Notes under the pieces: model-generated
What the model saw: the letters and a program-made list of their open reading frames with translations, nothing else
Database searches by the model: none
Told to the model about the DNA's origin: nothing
NCBI GenBank assembly: GCA_021325095.1
Contig: JAJPHV010000133.1
Coordinates: 1 to 47,235, forward strand
Source of the DNA: Chloroflexota bacterium
GTDB taxonomy: Bacteria; Chloroflexota; Anaerolineae; Aggregatilineales; UBA2796
DNA length: 47,235 nt
Direction of reading: 5' to 3'
Translations under genes and position numbers: made by a program
Shown: in pieces, positions 1-7,750 of the stretch
Position numbering within the stretch: the first letter of the stretch is position 1
How the letters are laid out: each line of letters opens with the position of its first letter

Positions 1-94
1 CCCCAGCCATGGCCCTGTGCCTTACCGACCACATCTGGTCAATTCGTGATGTCCTGCTCACGCCGGTCTTTCCGTCCGGAGGTGCGAGATAATC

Positions 95-574
95 TCATAT
101 CACTACCTTCTGCAGCGACTCGAGCAGAATAAGCAGCACCAGCAGTGTGCCCGATGCGACTTTCAGCCCGACCACAAAGTTGAGGACGAGGATAATCCCG
201 CCCGAAAGCAGGCTGCCCGGCGTCCCGCCGCGAATGACGTTAGTCAGGAACAGCGTGCCGAAGAAGACGCCCAGCAGCCCGGTGAACAGATAGGCGAGCG
301 CCCCGATGTGCTCTGTCAGGTCGAGGTCTTCCTCGTGGAAGCGGCGCATGATGTTGTAGCCGTAGGCCAGGTAGAAGCTCATGACCGTGCCGACGATGAT
401 CATGCCGCCCTGGAAGCCACCGCCGGGCGTCAGATGTCCAAAGGTCACAATGTATACGCCAAAGATCAGCAATACCGGCAGCAGGCCGCGAACGAGCGTG
501 CGCACGATGATGGTCATCTCGGCCTGGCGTTCGATCTGCCGCCGCATGACGCGGCGTCTGGGCAGTTGCTGCAT
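95..574 (-). CDS. mrpB: Mrp/Mnh-type cation:proton antiporter subunit B (MnhB domain)
   Basis: Encodes a small integral membrane subunit of a multi-subunit Na+(K+)/H+ antiporter. The motif HLTPGGGFQGG, followed by several hydrophobic helices, is the hallmark of the MnhB domain. The usual family N-terminus aligns with the internal Met at 517 (MTIIVRTL), so the first 19 basic residues may be untranslated. The 574 start begins one base after the upstream stop, which is compatible with coupling, and neither start has a strong ribosome site. It is the last recognisable gene of a tight minus-strand cluster. The next subunits (C, D) would be expected beyond base 1, but nothing recognisable starts in bases 1-94. 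Confidence 0.9.
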   Translation of the reverse strand: MQQLPRRRVMRRQIERQAEMTIIVRTLVRGLLPVLLIFGVYIVTFGHLTPGGGFQGGMIIVGTVMSFYLAYGYNIMRRFHEEDLDLTEHIGALAYLFTGLLGVFFGTLFLTNVIRGGTPGSLLSGGIILVLNFVVGLKVASGTLLVLLILLESLQKVVI

Positions 575-575
575 C

Positions 576-863
576 TCAGGTGATTCCGGTCTCGCGCCGC
601 CGCTCGATGTAGCGGCGCATCAGGGCTGTCACGCCGGTCACGGCGGTGAGCAGGATGGATGCCTCGCCAATCGTGTCGTAGGCCCGCCAGTCGAAATTGA
701 TGGCAGCCACGACATTGGTCGAGGTCGTCTCGGCAACGGTCTGTTCGTTATAAAGCTGGGCGATCTTGCCCAGGGGCTGGTTGGCCGGTCTGGCTTCGCC
801 GAAAGCCAGCAAAAGCGCTACGGCCAGAAGAAAGAGCGTCAGGAGCAGGAGGATGCGCTGCAT
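576..863 (-). CDS. MbhE-like antiporter subunit (MrpA C-terminal segment homologue)
   Basis: A 95-residue membrane protein with an N-terminal hydrophobic helix (about residues 3-21) and a second one near 68-84. The segment YDTIGEASILLTAVTGVTAL matches the MbhE/MrpA-C-terminal family: R-x-x-D-T-x-G-E then a hydrophobic helix. In classical Mrp complexes this region is the C-terminal end of the large MrpA subunit, whereas here it is a separate gene. It lies 3 bases after the MbhD-like gene and 1 base before the MnhB-domain gene, so it is surely co-transcribed. The inferred role is a structural or ion-path element of the antiporter membrane arm. Confidence 0.82.
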   Translation of the reverse strand: MQRILLLLTLFLLAVALLLAFGEARPANQPLGKIAQLYNEQTVAETTSTNVVAAINFDWRAYDTIGEASILLTAVTGVTALMRRYIERRRETGIT

Positions 864-866
864 AGT

Positions 867-1127
867 TCACTCTGCCTCCTTCGGATTGTCAAGCAGCGCG
901 CGAATTTTGGCAAGCGAGATGAGCAGCACCATCGGCACGGCCACCGCGCCGACGGCGGCCTCCGAGAGCGCCACGTCCGGCGCCTGCATTTGCAGAAACA
1001 GCAAGGTCAGGAATGTGCCCACCGCCGAAAAGGCGATCACCGCGTCGATGATGCGTCGTACCCGCACCACCAGCCACGCACTGACCAATAAGCCGACGAT
1101 CAGCACCAGGTTGATGGCTTCAAACAT
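867..1127 (-). CDS. MbhD-like antiporter subunit (hydrogenase subunit 4-like domain)
   Basis: An 86-residue, three-helix membrane protein. The string QAPDVALSEAAVGA is the conserved MbhD signature (AxDVAxTEAxVG), found in membrane-bound hydrogenase subunit D and in the C-terminal part of MrpA. The ATG at 1127 is chosen because it overlaps the mrpG stop as TGATG, implying translational coupling. An upstream Met at 1175 would add 16 basic residues inside mrpG and is unlikely. Together with the next gene it replaces the C-terminal domains of MrpA as free subunits, an arrangement known from split-MrpA operons. Confidence 0.85.
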   Translation of the reverse strand: MFEAINLVLIVGLLVSAWLVVRVRRIIDAVIAFSAVGTFLTLLFLQMQAPDVALSEAAVGAVAVPMVLLISLAKIRALLDNPKEAE

Positions 1128-1462
1128 CACTGCTCCTGCATTTCGCCATATTGATCGACGACTGTGCCTTCCCACAGGGGAATACCATAGCGATAGGCGG
1201 CGCGGGCCAGCGCATGGGAGCCGATGGGGGTAACGACCAGCAGGAAGGCGGCGATCAGCAACACCTTGAGCGCCGACGGAGCCTCGCCCGCCTGGAACTC
1301 ACGGAGGGCCAGACCGAATACGATCAACAGCGATCCCAGGGTGGTGTTCTTGGAACTGGAATGCAGGCGACAATATAAGTCGGGCATCCGGATCATGCCG
1401 ACCACCGCCGCCAGATTAAAAAACAACCCCGCCGCGTACAAGAGCAGAATCAGGATATCCAT
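1127..1462 (-). CDS. mrpG: Mrp antiporter subunit G
   Basis: A 111-residue protein with three membrane helices. The pattern GMIRMPDLYCRLHSSSKNTT is the typical MrpG/PhaG signature (G-x-x-R-x-P-D-x-Y-x-R-x-H-x-x-x-K), followed by TLGSLLIVFGL and a C-terminal helix with a PIGSHALARAAYR motif. It starts 4 bases after the mrpF stop, and its own stop overlaps the next start. MrpG is a small accessory subunit required for assembly and activity of the antiporter in the cytoplasmic membrane. Nothing in it is unusual. Confidence 0.93.
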   Translation of the reverse strand: MDILILLLYAAGLFFNLAAVVGMIRMPDLYCRLHSSSKNTTLGSLLIVFGLALREFQAGEAPSALKVLLIAAFLLVVTPIGSHALARAAYRYGIPLWEGTVVDQYGEMQEQ

Positions 1463-1466
1463 AAGC

Positions 1467-1742
1467 TCACTGGATCAGGCCGCGTTCCAGGTAGCGGGCA
1501 ATGACCAGCGTACCCAGGAAGCTGAACAGAGCAAGCAGCACGGCCAGGTCGAGATAGATGGTGCGCTCCGCAATCACGCTCAGGGCGAGCAAGACGAGCA
1601 CGCCGAACACGCCAATCGTTTCGAGGGCCAGCACGCGATCCCCGGTGGAAGGGCCGCGCCAGAGGCGATACAGCATCGGCATGGCAAGCAGCGCGAGCAG
1701 AAACGTAAGGACATATTCCAGGTCGTGATGGGTTGCGCCCAT
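1467..1742 (-). CDS. mrpF: Mrp antiporter subunit F
   Basis: A 91-residue protein with three membrane helices. YRLWRGPSTGDRVLALETIG is the conserved MrpF core (R-x-x-x-G-P-x-x-x-D-R-x-x-A-x-[DE]). The start at 1742 was preferred over a Met at 1838: it has a clear purine-rich ribosome site (AAGGGAGAG), lies 10 bases after mrpE, and gives the family length. MrpF is a small membrane subunit needed for Na+/H+ exchange by the complex. Confidence 0.93.
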   Translation of the reverse strand: MGATHHDLEYVLTFLLALLAMPMLYRLWRGPSTGDRVLALETIGVFGVLVLLALSVIAERTIYLDLAVLLALFSFLGTLVIARYLERGLIQ

Positions 1743-1752
1743 ACTCTCCCTT

Positions 1753-2625
1753 TCAGACCAGCCAGCGGGTGATCTTCTCTTCCAGGCCAGCCGACAGCAG
1801 GCGTTGAGCTTCCGTTGGGTCGGTAGTTTGAACGTCAATCCAGTGGACGAAGATGATACCTCGCTTCTGATCCACGTCCATCGTCACAGTGTCCGGCGTC
1901 AACGTCATCAGGCTTCCCAATAGCGTCAGGGCCACCTCGTCGGTCAGGTTGGTGGGCACAGCCACAATGCCGGGCCGAATCGGCAGGTCGGGCCGCAGAA
2001 CGCGAATCGACAGCGTGATGTTCTGCACAACGAGCTGCCGGGCAAATTCGACGGCGAGCAGGCCAAGCGCCAACCAGCGTCGCGGATGCAGCGCCCAGGT
2101 GGGCAAATCGATGGCGGCGAACCGGTAGGTGAGGCGGGCAACGACCAGGCTGACGGCAAGCCCCCACCCCACCTGCATCGGGTCGGTGCTGCCGATGAGC
2201 AACATCCACGCAGCGAAAGCAGCCAGGAACGTTCCGGCAAGGTGGCGCAACGTGGCCTGGTGCACGTAAGAGGGCTGCTCTATGCGGATCGCCCGCGCGA
2301 ACTCGCGCAGCTTGCCAGCCCAGGCGGAGCCGCGCATCGATTCGAGCACATCGAGCGACAGCCCGTCCGTATCAAAAGCAGTGATCAGGCCACAGGCCGG
2401 GCAGGTGAAGATCAACTGCCAGCGCGCATTATCAACGCCGCGCAGGGCATGTCCGCGCAACCCGCGTGCCGGGACGGTAGCGCCGCATAGGGGGCAGATC
2501 AGCGTCGCCTGCTCAACGCCGTCAGGCAAAGCTCTCAAGACCTCGCGGGCGCGCGCGTGCTGTTGAGGCGAATGAAAAGGAGCCGAAGACTGTTCCACTG
2601 GATGAACCGTTCCATCGGAATACAT
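1753..2625 (-). CDS. mrpE: Mrp antiporter subunit E with N-terminal zinc ribbon
   Basis: At 290 residues this is much longer than a usual MrpE (about 160). Residues 1-85 form an extra domain with four cysteines (C44, C47, C75, C78; CPLC and CPAC) typical of a rubredoxin-like zinc ribbon. Membrane helices begin near residue 130, and the MrpE core follows, with the family-like segments IRVLRPDLPIRPGIVAVPT, LLGSLMTLTPDTVTMDVD and FVHWIDV. It is the first gene of the cluster. The ATG has no ribosome site; instead a TATAAT hexamer sits 2 bases upstream. Translation may therefore begin at the in-frame GTG at 2598, which still keeps all four cysteines. The zinc-ribbon role is unknown. Confidence 0.88.
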   Translation of the reverse strand: MYSDGTVHPVEQSSAPFHSPQQHARAREVLRALPDGVEQATLICPLCGATVPARGLRGHALRGVDNARWQLIFTCPACGLITAFDTDGLSLDVLESMRGSAWAGKLREFARAIRIEQPSYVHQATLRHLAGTFLAAFAAWMLLIGSTDPMQVGWGLAVSLVVARLTYRFAAIDLPTWALHPRRWLALGLLAVEFARQLVVQNITLSIRVLRPDLPIRPGIVAVPTNLTDEVALTLLGSLMTLTPDTVTMDVDQKRGIIFVHWIDVQTTDPTEAQRLLSAGLEEKITRWLV

Positions 2626-2680
2626 TGATTATATCTGCGAATGGCGAAAGGGGCGCACATCAGGGCGCAGGTATACGCGC

Positions 2681-5002
2681 TCAACGCCTCGTATGCGGCC
2701 CACCGCCGTCGCTGGCTCCGGGATCGGGCATGGCCTCGTACTCACCCGTCCAGAAGTCCGGGTAGGGTTCGAGCGGCAGCTTGTAGTACGACTCGATGAT
2801 GCGGCGCACGATTGGCCCGGCGGTTTCCGATCCCTCGCGGGAGCGCTCCACGATGGCGACGACGGCGATCTCCGGGATCATGGTGTTCGTCTTCGGATCG
2901 ACGCGCCCGGCGTAGGCGGCGAACCAGCCATTGGGCTGCGCGGCCCCGGTCTGCGCCGTGCCGGTTTTGCCGCATACCGCAATCCTGCCGAAGTCCCAGT
3001 TGTAGAACACGAAATGGGCCGTGCCCAGGTTCTGGTTTTTCGTGCCGGGCATGATGTTCTGGCGCGTCACGTCACACAGACCCTTCTGGATGCCCGCCAG
3101 CACCTTTGGATCGAGACCCATCGGCGTGGGCGGGGCGGTGGGTGGCACGTAAGAGGGAGGCTGGCCGGGTGTGCCGACGCTTCTCACCAGGACGGGCTTA
3201 TACAGGGAGCCGCCGTTGCCCACACCCATGATCATGCGTGCTACCTGGATGGGTGTCACCTGAACCTCGCCCTGGCCGATCACGGTGTTCAGGTTGTCGC
3301 CGACACCCCAGCGCGTGCCCGTCGTCTTGAATTTCCAGTTCGGGTCGGGGATGTTGCCCTGGGCCTCGTTCAAGGCGGCATCGATGCCGGTCTTGACGCC
3401 CAGGCCCATCTGGTTGGCGTATTTGCGTAACTGGTCGGGATTCGAGCCGCCCGCCTCGTACAACTGTTTGCCGACTTCCCAAAAGTACGTGTCACACGAT
3501 CCGGTCAATGCCTGAATGAGCGTGATTGGCCCGTGATAGTTCTGCTCGACGTACTTATCCAGGTAAATCCAGTCTTTACGCTTGCCGCCCGGCACTTCGG
3601 GATCGTCGAACGTGCCCGTGCAGGTATAAATCTGGTTCAGCTTGAACGTGCCGGTGTCCGCCGCCGCCGCCATGGACACGATCTTGAAGACGGAGCCGAG
3701 CGCATAGGTTTCTTGGGTGGCGCGGTTGAACAGCGCCCGCCGCTTGTCGTAGGCGACGAGTGTATCCGGGTAATCAAAACTGCTCGTCCGCAGATAGGCA
3801 TCCGGATCGACGGAGGGGAAGTTCGCCATCGCCAGCACTTCGCCCGTGTTGATGTCCAGCACGATGGCCGCCGTGCCTGTCGAGAACCTGGCCCAGTTCG
3901 CCACGTTGTAAGCGTCAGCAATGGCCTGCTCGGTGGCAAGCTGCAAATCGCGGTCTATGGTCAGTGTCACATCCTGGCTGGGGCTGGGGTCTTTGTGCTG
4001 AATCTCCCGCACCTCAATGTTGCCGGGCGCGGTGATGACCAGCCGCGCACCGCTTTCGCCCGCTAACTGTTTTTCCCAATACTGCTCGATGCCCACCCGC
4101 CCGATCAGCGCATCCTGGGAGTAGCCCGGATAGTTTCCCAACTCCTCACTGGGGATCGAGCCGACAAAGCCGATGGTCTGCGGGGCCAGCCCGCCGCCGT
4201 AGTAAAAGCGCGTGGTCTGCGGGTAGTAGCCCAGCTTGCACACTTTGTCCAGGTCGGCGTGCCTGGCGTCGTAATCGTCTTTGCTCAGGTGGCCGATGGT
4301 GAAACCGTAATCCAGCCCTTTGAAAGCGGCATACTGCTCCAGGTCGGCCTCGCGCAGCCGGAAGACTTCCGCCAGTTTGTAAAAGCAGTCCGAGGGGCGT
4401 CCGGTGGGGAATTCGCGGGTCAGCAGCCGGACGGAGAGGTTGGGCGTGCCGTTCTGCGCGATCACCTTTCCGTTGCGATCATAAATCACGCCTCGCTCCG
4501 ACTGGGTGAGTTCCAGGTTGAGCGTTGCGCCGCCCGCCATGCCCTCGAAGATGTCCATTGTGCTCCACGCCACGCGCCAGCCTTTTTCCTTGAGCACAAG
4601 GCGCATGGTGCGATCCGGGTCGGTGAACTCGCCCAGCGGCCCGGAATTGAATTTCATGTTGTAGTGGACGACCACCGTTGTACCCTGGCGCTCGGTCTTG
4701 TCGGCCAGTAGTTCGTAGCTTTTGCCGTTCTCGCTCGGCTTCAAAATCTGATCGACTTTGGTATAGGCTTCTTTGAAGGCTTCGGGGCTGATGAGCTGGC
4801 CCCTGGGCGAAATCAGGCCATACATGGTAGCGTAATCATTCTTGTTCCAGGCGTCCAGGAAGGTTTTCGCAACGTTTTCGGCGTCGGCAGTACTCGGTGG
4901 GGCTGTCGGCCCGGCCTGGCTGCCGGCGCCCGGTGTATCACAGGCGGCGACCAGCGCGGCGCAGGCCAGCGCCAGCAGCGCGATCTGTCTCAAACGGGGC
5001 AT
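2681..5002 (-). CDS. Lipoprotein class B penicillin-binding protein (transpeptidase)
   Basis: A 773-residue peptidoglycan DD-transpeptidase acting outside the cytoplasmic membrane. The start at 5002 gives a lipoprotein signal (lipobox Cys21 in LVAAC); the longer ORF runs into a palindromic repeat and is rejected. Order: an NTF2-like MecA_N domain (about 45-150, FLDAWNKNDYATMYGLIS), a dimerisation domain beginning RGVIYDRNGKVIA, and a transpeptidase domain with SVFK (Ser437 nucleophile, Lys440), SCD (502-504, the SxD form seen in MrdA-type enzymes) and KTGTAQ (Lys679). The architecture resembles PBP2a/PBP3-type enzymes of monoderm bacteria, which supports a lineage without a classical outer membrane. 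It is likely monocistronic. Confidence 0.93.
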   Translation of the reverse strand: MPRLRQIALLALACAALVAACDTPGAGSQAGPTAPPSTADAENVAKTFLDAWNKNDYATMYGLISPRGQLISPEAFKEAYTKVDQILKPSENGKSYELLADKTERQGTTVVVHYNMKFNSGPLGEFTDPDRTMRLVLKEKGWRVAWSTMDIFEGMAGGATLNLELTQSERGVIYDRNGKVIAQNGTPNLSVRLLTREFPTGRPSDCFYKLAEVFRLREADLEQYAAFKGLDYGFTIGHLSKDDYDARHADLDKVCKLGYYPQTTRFYYGGGLAPQTIGFVGSIPSEELGNYPGYSQDALIGRVGIEQYWEKQLAGESGARLVITAPGNIEVREIQHKDPSPSQDVTLTIDRDLQLATEQAIADAYNVANWARFSTGTAAIVLDINTGEVLAMANFPSVDPDAYLRTSSFDYPDTLVAYDKRRALFNRATQETYALGSVFKIVSMAAAADTGTFKLNQIYTCTGTFDDPEVPGGKRKDWIYLDKYVEQNYHGPITLIQALTGSCDTYFWEVGKQLYEAGGSNPDQLRKYANQMGLGVKTGIDAALNEAQGNIPDPNWKFKTTGTRWGVGDNLNTVIGQGEVQVTPIQVARMIMGVGNGGSLYKPVLVRSVGTPGQPPSYVPPTAPPTPMGLDPKVLAGIQKGLCDVTRQNIMPGTKNQNLGTAHFVFYNWDFGRIAVCGKTGTAQTGAAQPNGWFAAYAGRVDPKTNTMIPEIAVVAIVERSREGSETAGPIVRRIIESYYKLPLEPYPDFWTGEYEAMPDPGASDGGGPHTRR

Positions 5003-5035
5003 ACGGTAAGTTCCTATTTCAGTTGACAGGGAATG

Positions 5036-5173
5036 GACCTCACCCCCTTGTTGCGCCTCACCCCCAACCCCCTCTCCACTAGGGTGGGAGAGGGGGAATC
5101 CAGTTTGATTTGAAGTCCCTCTCCACTTCCTGGTGGAGAGGGATTTAGGGTGAGGCAAACAGGGGAGTGAGGT
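5036..5173. repeat. Composite palindromic intergenic repeat (REP/MITE-like), copy 1
   Basis: Two hairpins in tandem. The left one has arms CCCCCTCTCC and GGGAGAGGGGG (5056-5096). The right one has CCCTCTCCAC and GTGGAGAGGG and ends in GGGTGAGG at 5155. Extra half-motifs CCTCACCCCC (from 5040) and GAGTGAGG flank it. The outer ends CCTCAC and GTGAGG are inverted. The same design recurs at 17693-17797. Confidence 0.8.
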
Positions 5174-5176
5174 TTA

Positions 5177-5425
5177 TTACTTGTCCTCCGCGCCGTGTTG
5201 CGACTTGTGGCCGCCGGATTTGACCTCGGTGCTTTCCAGCAGGTCGAGGATATGCTGCCCCCGGATCAAGACTCGACGCATTCCCGGCGGGTGGCTGACG
5301 CGCAGATGACCGGAACCAATCAAGCGCTTGACAGTGCTCAGGCTGACGTTGAGCACCTCGGCCACTTCTTCCCGCGAGTAGACGCGGTTGGGTTCGATAA
5401 CAGGGCGTTCCGTATGGTGTCTCAT
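5177..5425 (-). CDS. Small excisionase/MerR-type helix-turn-helix DNA-binding protein
   Basis: An 82-residue protein. YSREEVAEVLNVSLSTVKRL is a classical winged helix-turn-helix of the HTH_17/excisionase class, followed by the wing SGHLRVSHPPGMRRVLIRG and a short charged tail. Such free-standing domains act as small transcription regulators or, in mobile elements, as excisionases; no integrase or attachment site is visible here. It is divergent from the ABC exporter with 98 bases between starts, so it may regulate that gene (inference). No Shine-Dalgarno site precedes the ATG. A TATACT hexamer lies about 9 bases upstream, suggesting a leaderless or near-leaderless mRNA. Confidence 0.82.
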   Translation of the reverse strand: MRHHTERPVIEPNRVYSREEVAEVLNVSLSTVKRLIGSGHLRVSHPPGMRRVLIRGQHILDLLESTEVKSGGHKSQHGAEDK

Positions 5426-5523
5426 AGGCGGCGTAGTATAGCGCTTCCATGACCTACCCGAAAGAGCAGGTTAAAATCGGCAGGTAACTTGATATTCTAT
5501 AGTCAGCGGAAAAGGGGATAGGG

Positions 5524-7506
5524 ATGCATGGCATGGGTTGGTGGGCCTACATAGGCTATGACGAGAAACGCGACAGACCACAGGTAAGCTGGCGGCTGAT
5601 CCGGCGAGTGCTTGGCTATGCCCGGCCCTACCGCCTCAAAATTGTACTGGTGCTGGTCACGATCATCGGGTCATCGCTGCTTGGGCTGGTGACGCCACTG
5701 CTGTTCAGGAAGTTGATCGATGACGCTATACCGAACAAGAATGTTCAACTGCTGGACGTGCTAGCGCTCGGCATTGTGCTGATCCCGATCCTGAACGGCG
5801 GGATCGCCGTCGTCCAGCGCTACCTGAACGCCTCGATTGGCGAGGGGGTCATCTACGAACTGCGGGTGGCCCTGTTCGCCCACTTGCAGCGGATGTCACT
5901 GCGCTTTTTCACCCACACCAAGACAGGCGAACTGATGAGCCGCCTCAACAATGACGTGGTGGGCGCGCAGACGGCCATCAGCAGCACGCTGGTCGGCATT
6001 GTCACGGACATTGTGTCGGTGGTGGCGACCCTGGCGATCATGCTCACGCTGGAATGGCGGCTGACGCTGCTAGGGCTGCTGGTCGTGCCATTATTCGTGC
6101 TGCCTGCCCGCCGCATCGGAAAGGCGCTGCGCAGCATCGCCCGCCAGCAGATGGACACCAACGCTGCCATGAACGCTATGATGAACGAGACGCTCAACGT
6201 CAGCGGTGCGCTGCTGGTCAAGCTCTTTGGGCGCACTGAAGAAGAGGTGGCGCGCTTCTCCAACCGGGCCAGTAAGGTCCGCGATTACGGCGTGCGGCGT
6301 GCTGTGATTGGCACGCAGTTGTTCGTCAGCCTGGGGCTGATCACAGCGATGGGTACGGCGGTGGTGTACTGGATTGGCGGGCATCTGGCGCTGGATGGCG
6401 TGTTTACGACGGGGTTGATTGTGGCCTTTGGCCTGTACCTGACGCAGATTTACGAGCCGCTGCAATCGCTGGTCAATACGCCGGTAGAATTCGCCACGTC
6501 GATGGTCAGCTTCGAGCGTGTCTTTGAAGTGCTGGATATGCCGATGGAGATCGCCGAGAAGCCAGATGCAATCGTGCTCAAAGATGTGCGCGGCGAAGTG
6601 ACCTTTGATCACGTTTCATTCAGCTATGCCGATAACGACGCGATGGTGCGCCTGAGCGAAGTTGAGCGGGCGGGCCGGATGGACAACGTGCGCGCAGTGC
6701 TTTCCGGCGACGAGTCGGGCAAGGCGTCCACCGGGGCAAAGGATGGGGCGGCGAGAAGCAATGGACAAGCCGGCGCCGGGGACGAGCCGATCCCGGAATC
6801 GCAGGCCCGCCCGGTTGCCATCGACGACGTGACGTTCACGATCCTGCCGGGGCAGCTTGCGGCGTTGGTCGGGCCAAGCGGCGCGGGCAAGACGACCATC
6901 ACCTACCTGCTGCCACGCCTGTACGACCCGACAGCAGGCCGCATCCTGATCGATGGGATCGATCTGCGAGACATCACGCTCAATTCGCTGGCCGAGACGA
7001 TTGGCATGGTGACGCAGGAGACGTACCTGTTCCACGACACGATCCGCACCAACCTGCTCTATGCGCGGCCCAACGCTACCGACGACGAGATCGTGGCGGC
7101 GGCCAAAGCGGCCAACATCCACCACTTCATCATGGGGCTGCCCGATGGCTACAACACGATTGTCGGGGAGCGCGGCTACCGTCTGAGCGGCGGCGAAAAG
7201 CAGCGGATCGCCATTGCGCGCGTCATCCTCAAGAACCCGCGTATTCTGGTGCTGGACGAGGCGACCTCGCACCTGGATTCGCAATCCGAGGCACTGATTC
7301 AGTCTGCACTGGAAACAGTCATGAAAGGTCGAACGAGCCTGGTTATCGCGCACCGCCTGAGCACAATCCACGCGGCGGATGTGATCCTGGTACTGGATCG
7401 CGGGCGGCTCGTGGAGAAGGGCACGCACGCGGAACTCATCGCGCAGGGCGGTCTGTACGCCCGGCTGTACGAGACGCAGTTCAGCCGCGACCAGGTTGCG
7501 GCGTAG
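5524..7506 (+). CDS. ABC exporter half-transporter (fused permease and ATPase) with NBD insertion
   Basis: A 660-residue type IV ABC half-exporter expected to homodimerise in the membrane. Six membrane helices span about residues 35-330. The nucleotide-binding domain has Walker A GPSGAGKTT (Lys456), Q-loop TQETYLF, signature LSGGEKQR (from 554), Walker B ILVLDEAT (Asp578) and H-loop IAHRLST, so it should be an active ATPase. The substrate cannot be read from sequence. Odd feature: about 60 residues (370-430) with a Gly/Ala/Ser/Asp-rich stretch interrupt the domain between the A-loop region FSYAD and the strand IDDVTFTILPGQ, where a few residues are usual. The start follows a GGGGATAGGG ribosome site. 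Confidence 0.93.
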   Translation: MHGMGWWAYIGYDEKRDRPQVSWRLIRRVLGYARPYRLKIVLVLVTIIGSSLLGLVTPLLFRKLIDDAIPNKNVQLLDVLALGIVLIPILNGGIAVVQRYLNASIGEGVIYELRVALFAHLQRMSLRFFTHTKTGELMSRLNNDVVGAQTAISSTLVGIVTDIVSVVATLAIMLTLEWRLTLLGLLVVPLFVLPARRIGKALRSIARQQMDTNAAMNAMMNETLNVSGALLVKLFGRTEEEVARFSNRASKVRDYGVRRAVIGTQLFVSLGLITAMGTAVVYWIGGHLALDGVFTTGLIVAFGLYLTQIYEPLQSLVNTPVEFATSMVSFERVFEVLDMPMEIAEKPDAIVLKDVRGEVTFDHVSFSYADNDAMVRLSEVERAGRMDNVRAVLSGDESGKASTGAKDGAARSNGQAGAGDEPIPESQARPVAIDDVTFTILPGQLAALVGPSGAGKTTITYLLPRLYDPTAGRILIDGIDLRDITLNSLAETIGMVTQETYLFHDTIRTNLLYARPNATDDEIVAAAKAANIHHFIMGLPDGYNTIVGERGYRLSGGEKQRIAIARVILKNPRILVLDEATSHLDSQSEALIQSALETVMKGRTSLVIAHRLSTIHAADVILVLDRGRLVEKGTHAELIAQGGLYARLYETQFSRDQVAA

Positions 7507-7515
7507 CAGGTTTTA

Positions 7516-7553
7516 CCTCACCCCTGGCCCCTCTCCGCTGCGCCGAGAGGGGG
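7516..7553. repeat. Palindromic intergenic repeat, left-half copy
   Basis: CCTCACCCC, then CCCCTCTCCG, a short loop and CGAGAGGGGG. It corresponds to the left hairpin of the family and lies 10 bases after the ABC exporter stop, where it could also act as a transcript-end hairpin. Confidence 0.7.
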
Positions 7554-7598
7554 ACCAGGTCAGACAAAACCTGGGGCAGATACACCTGTGCAGCAAGA

Positions 7599-7703
7599 TC
7601 AGCCCGCCTTCCACAGTTGGAGCGTGCCATCCAGGTTGGCCCAGGCAAGTAGGCTGCCGTTGGGCTGAAGGCCCGCGCCGTCGCCAGCCAACACCGCGGT
7701 CTT
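7599..7703 (-). pseudogene. Relic of a WD40 repeat protein C-terminus
   Basis: An open stretch of 34 codons bounded upstream by an in-frame TAG, with no start codon. It reads like the last blade of a WD40 propeller: PNGSLLAWANLDGTLQLWKAG, comparable to the family pattern PDGxxLAxxxxDGTIxLW. No other WD40 sequence lies around it, so it looks like the surviving 3' end of a deleted gene. Confidence is limited by its short length. Confidence 0.5.
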
Positions 7704-7750
7704 CTAGTGAGGTAAAATATGTGTTCGGTGTTGACGATAAGTATTGAAGG

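Noticed and set aside
1..94. Start of mrpC on the minus strand
   Set aside because: No frame in these bases reads like an MrpC N-terminus and no ribosome site is convincing.
3495..3501. SCD instead of SxN in the penicillin-binding protein
   Set aside because: The SxD form occurs in MrdA/PBP2-type enzymes, so it is not a missing catalytic residue.
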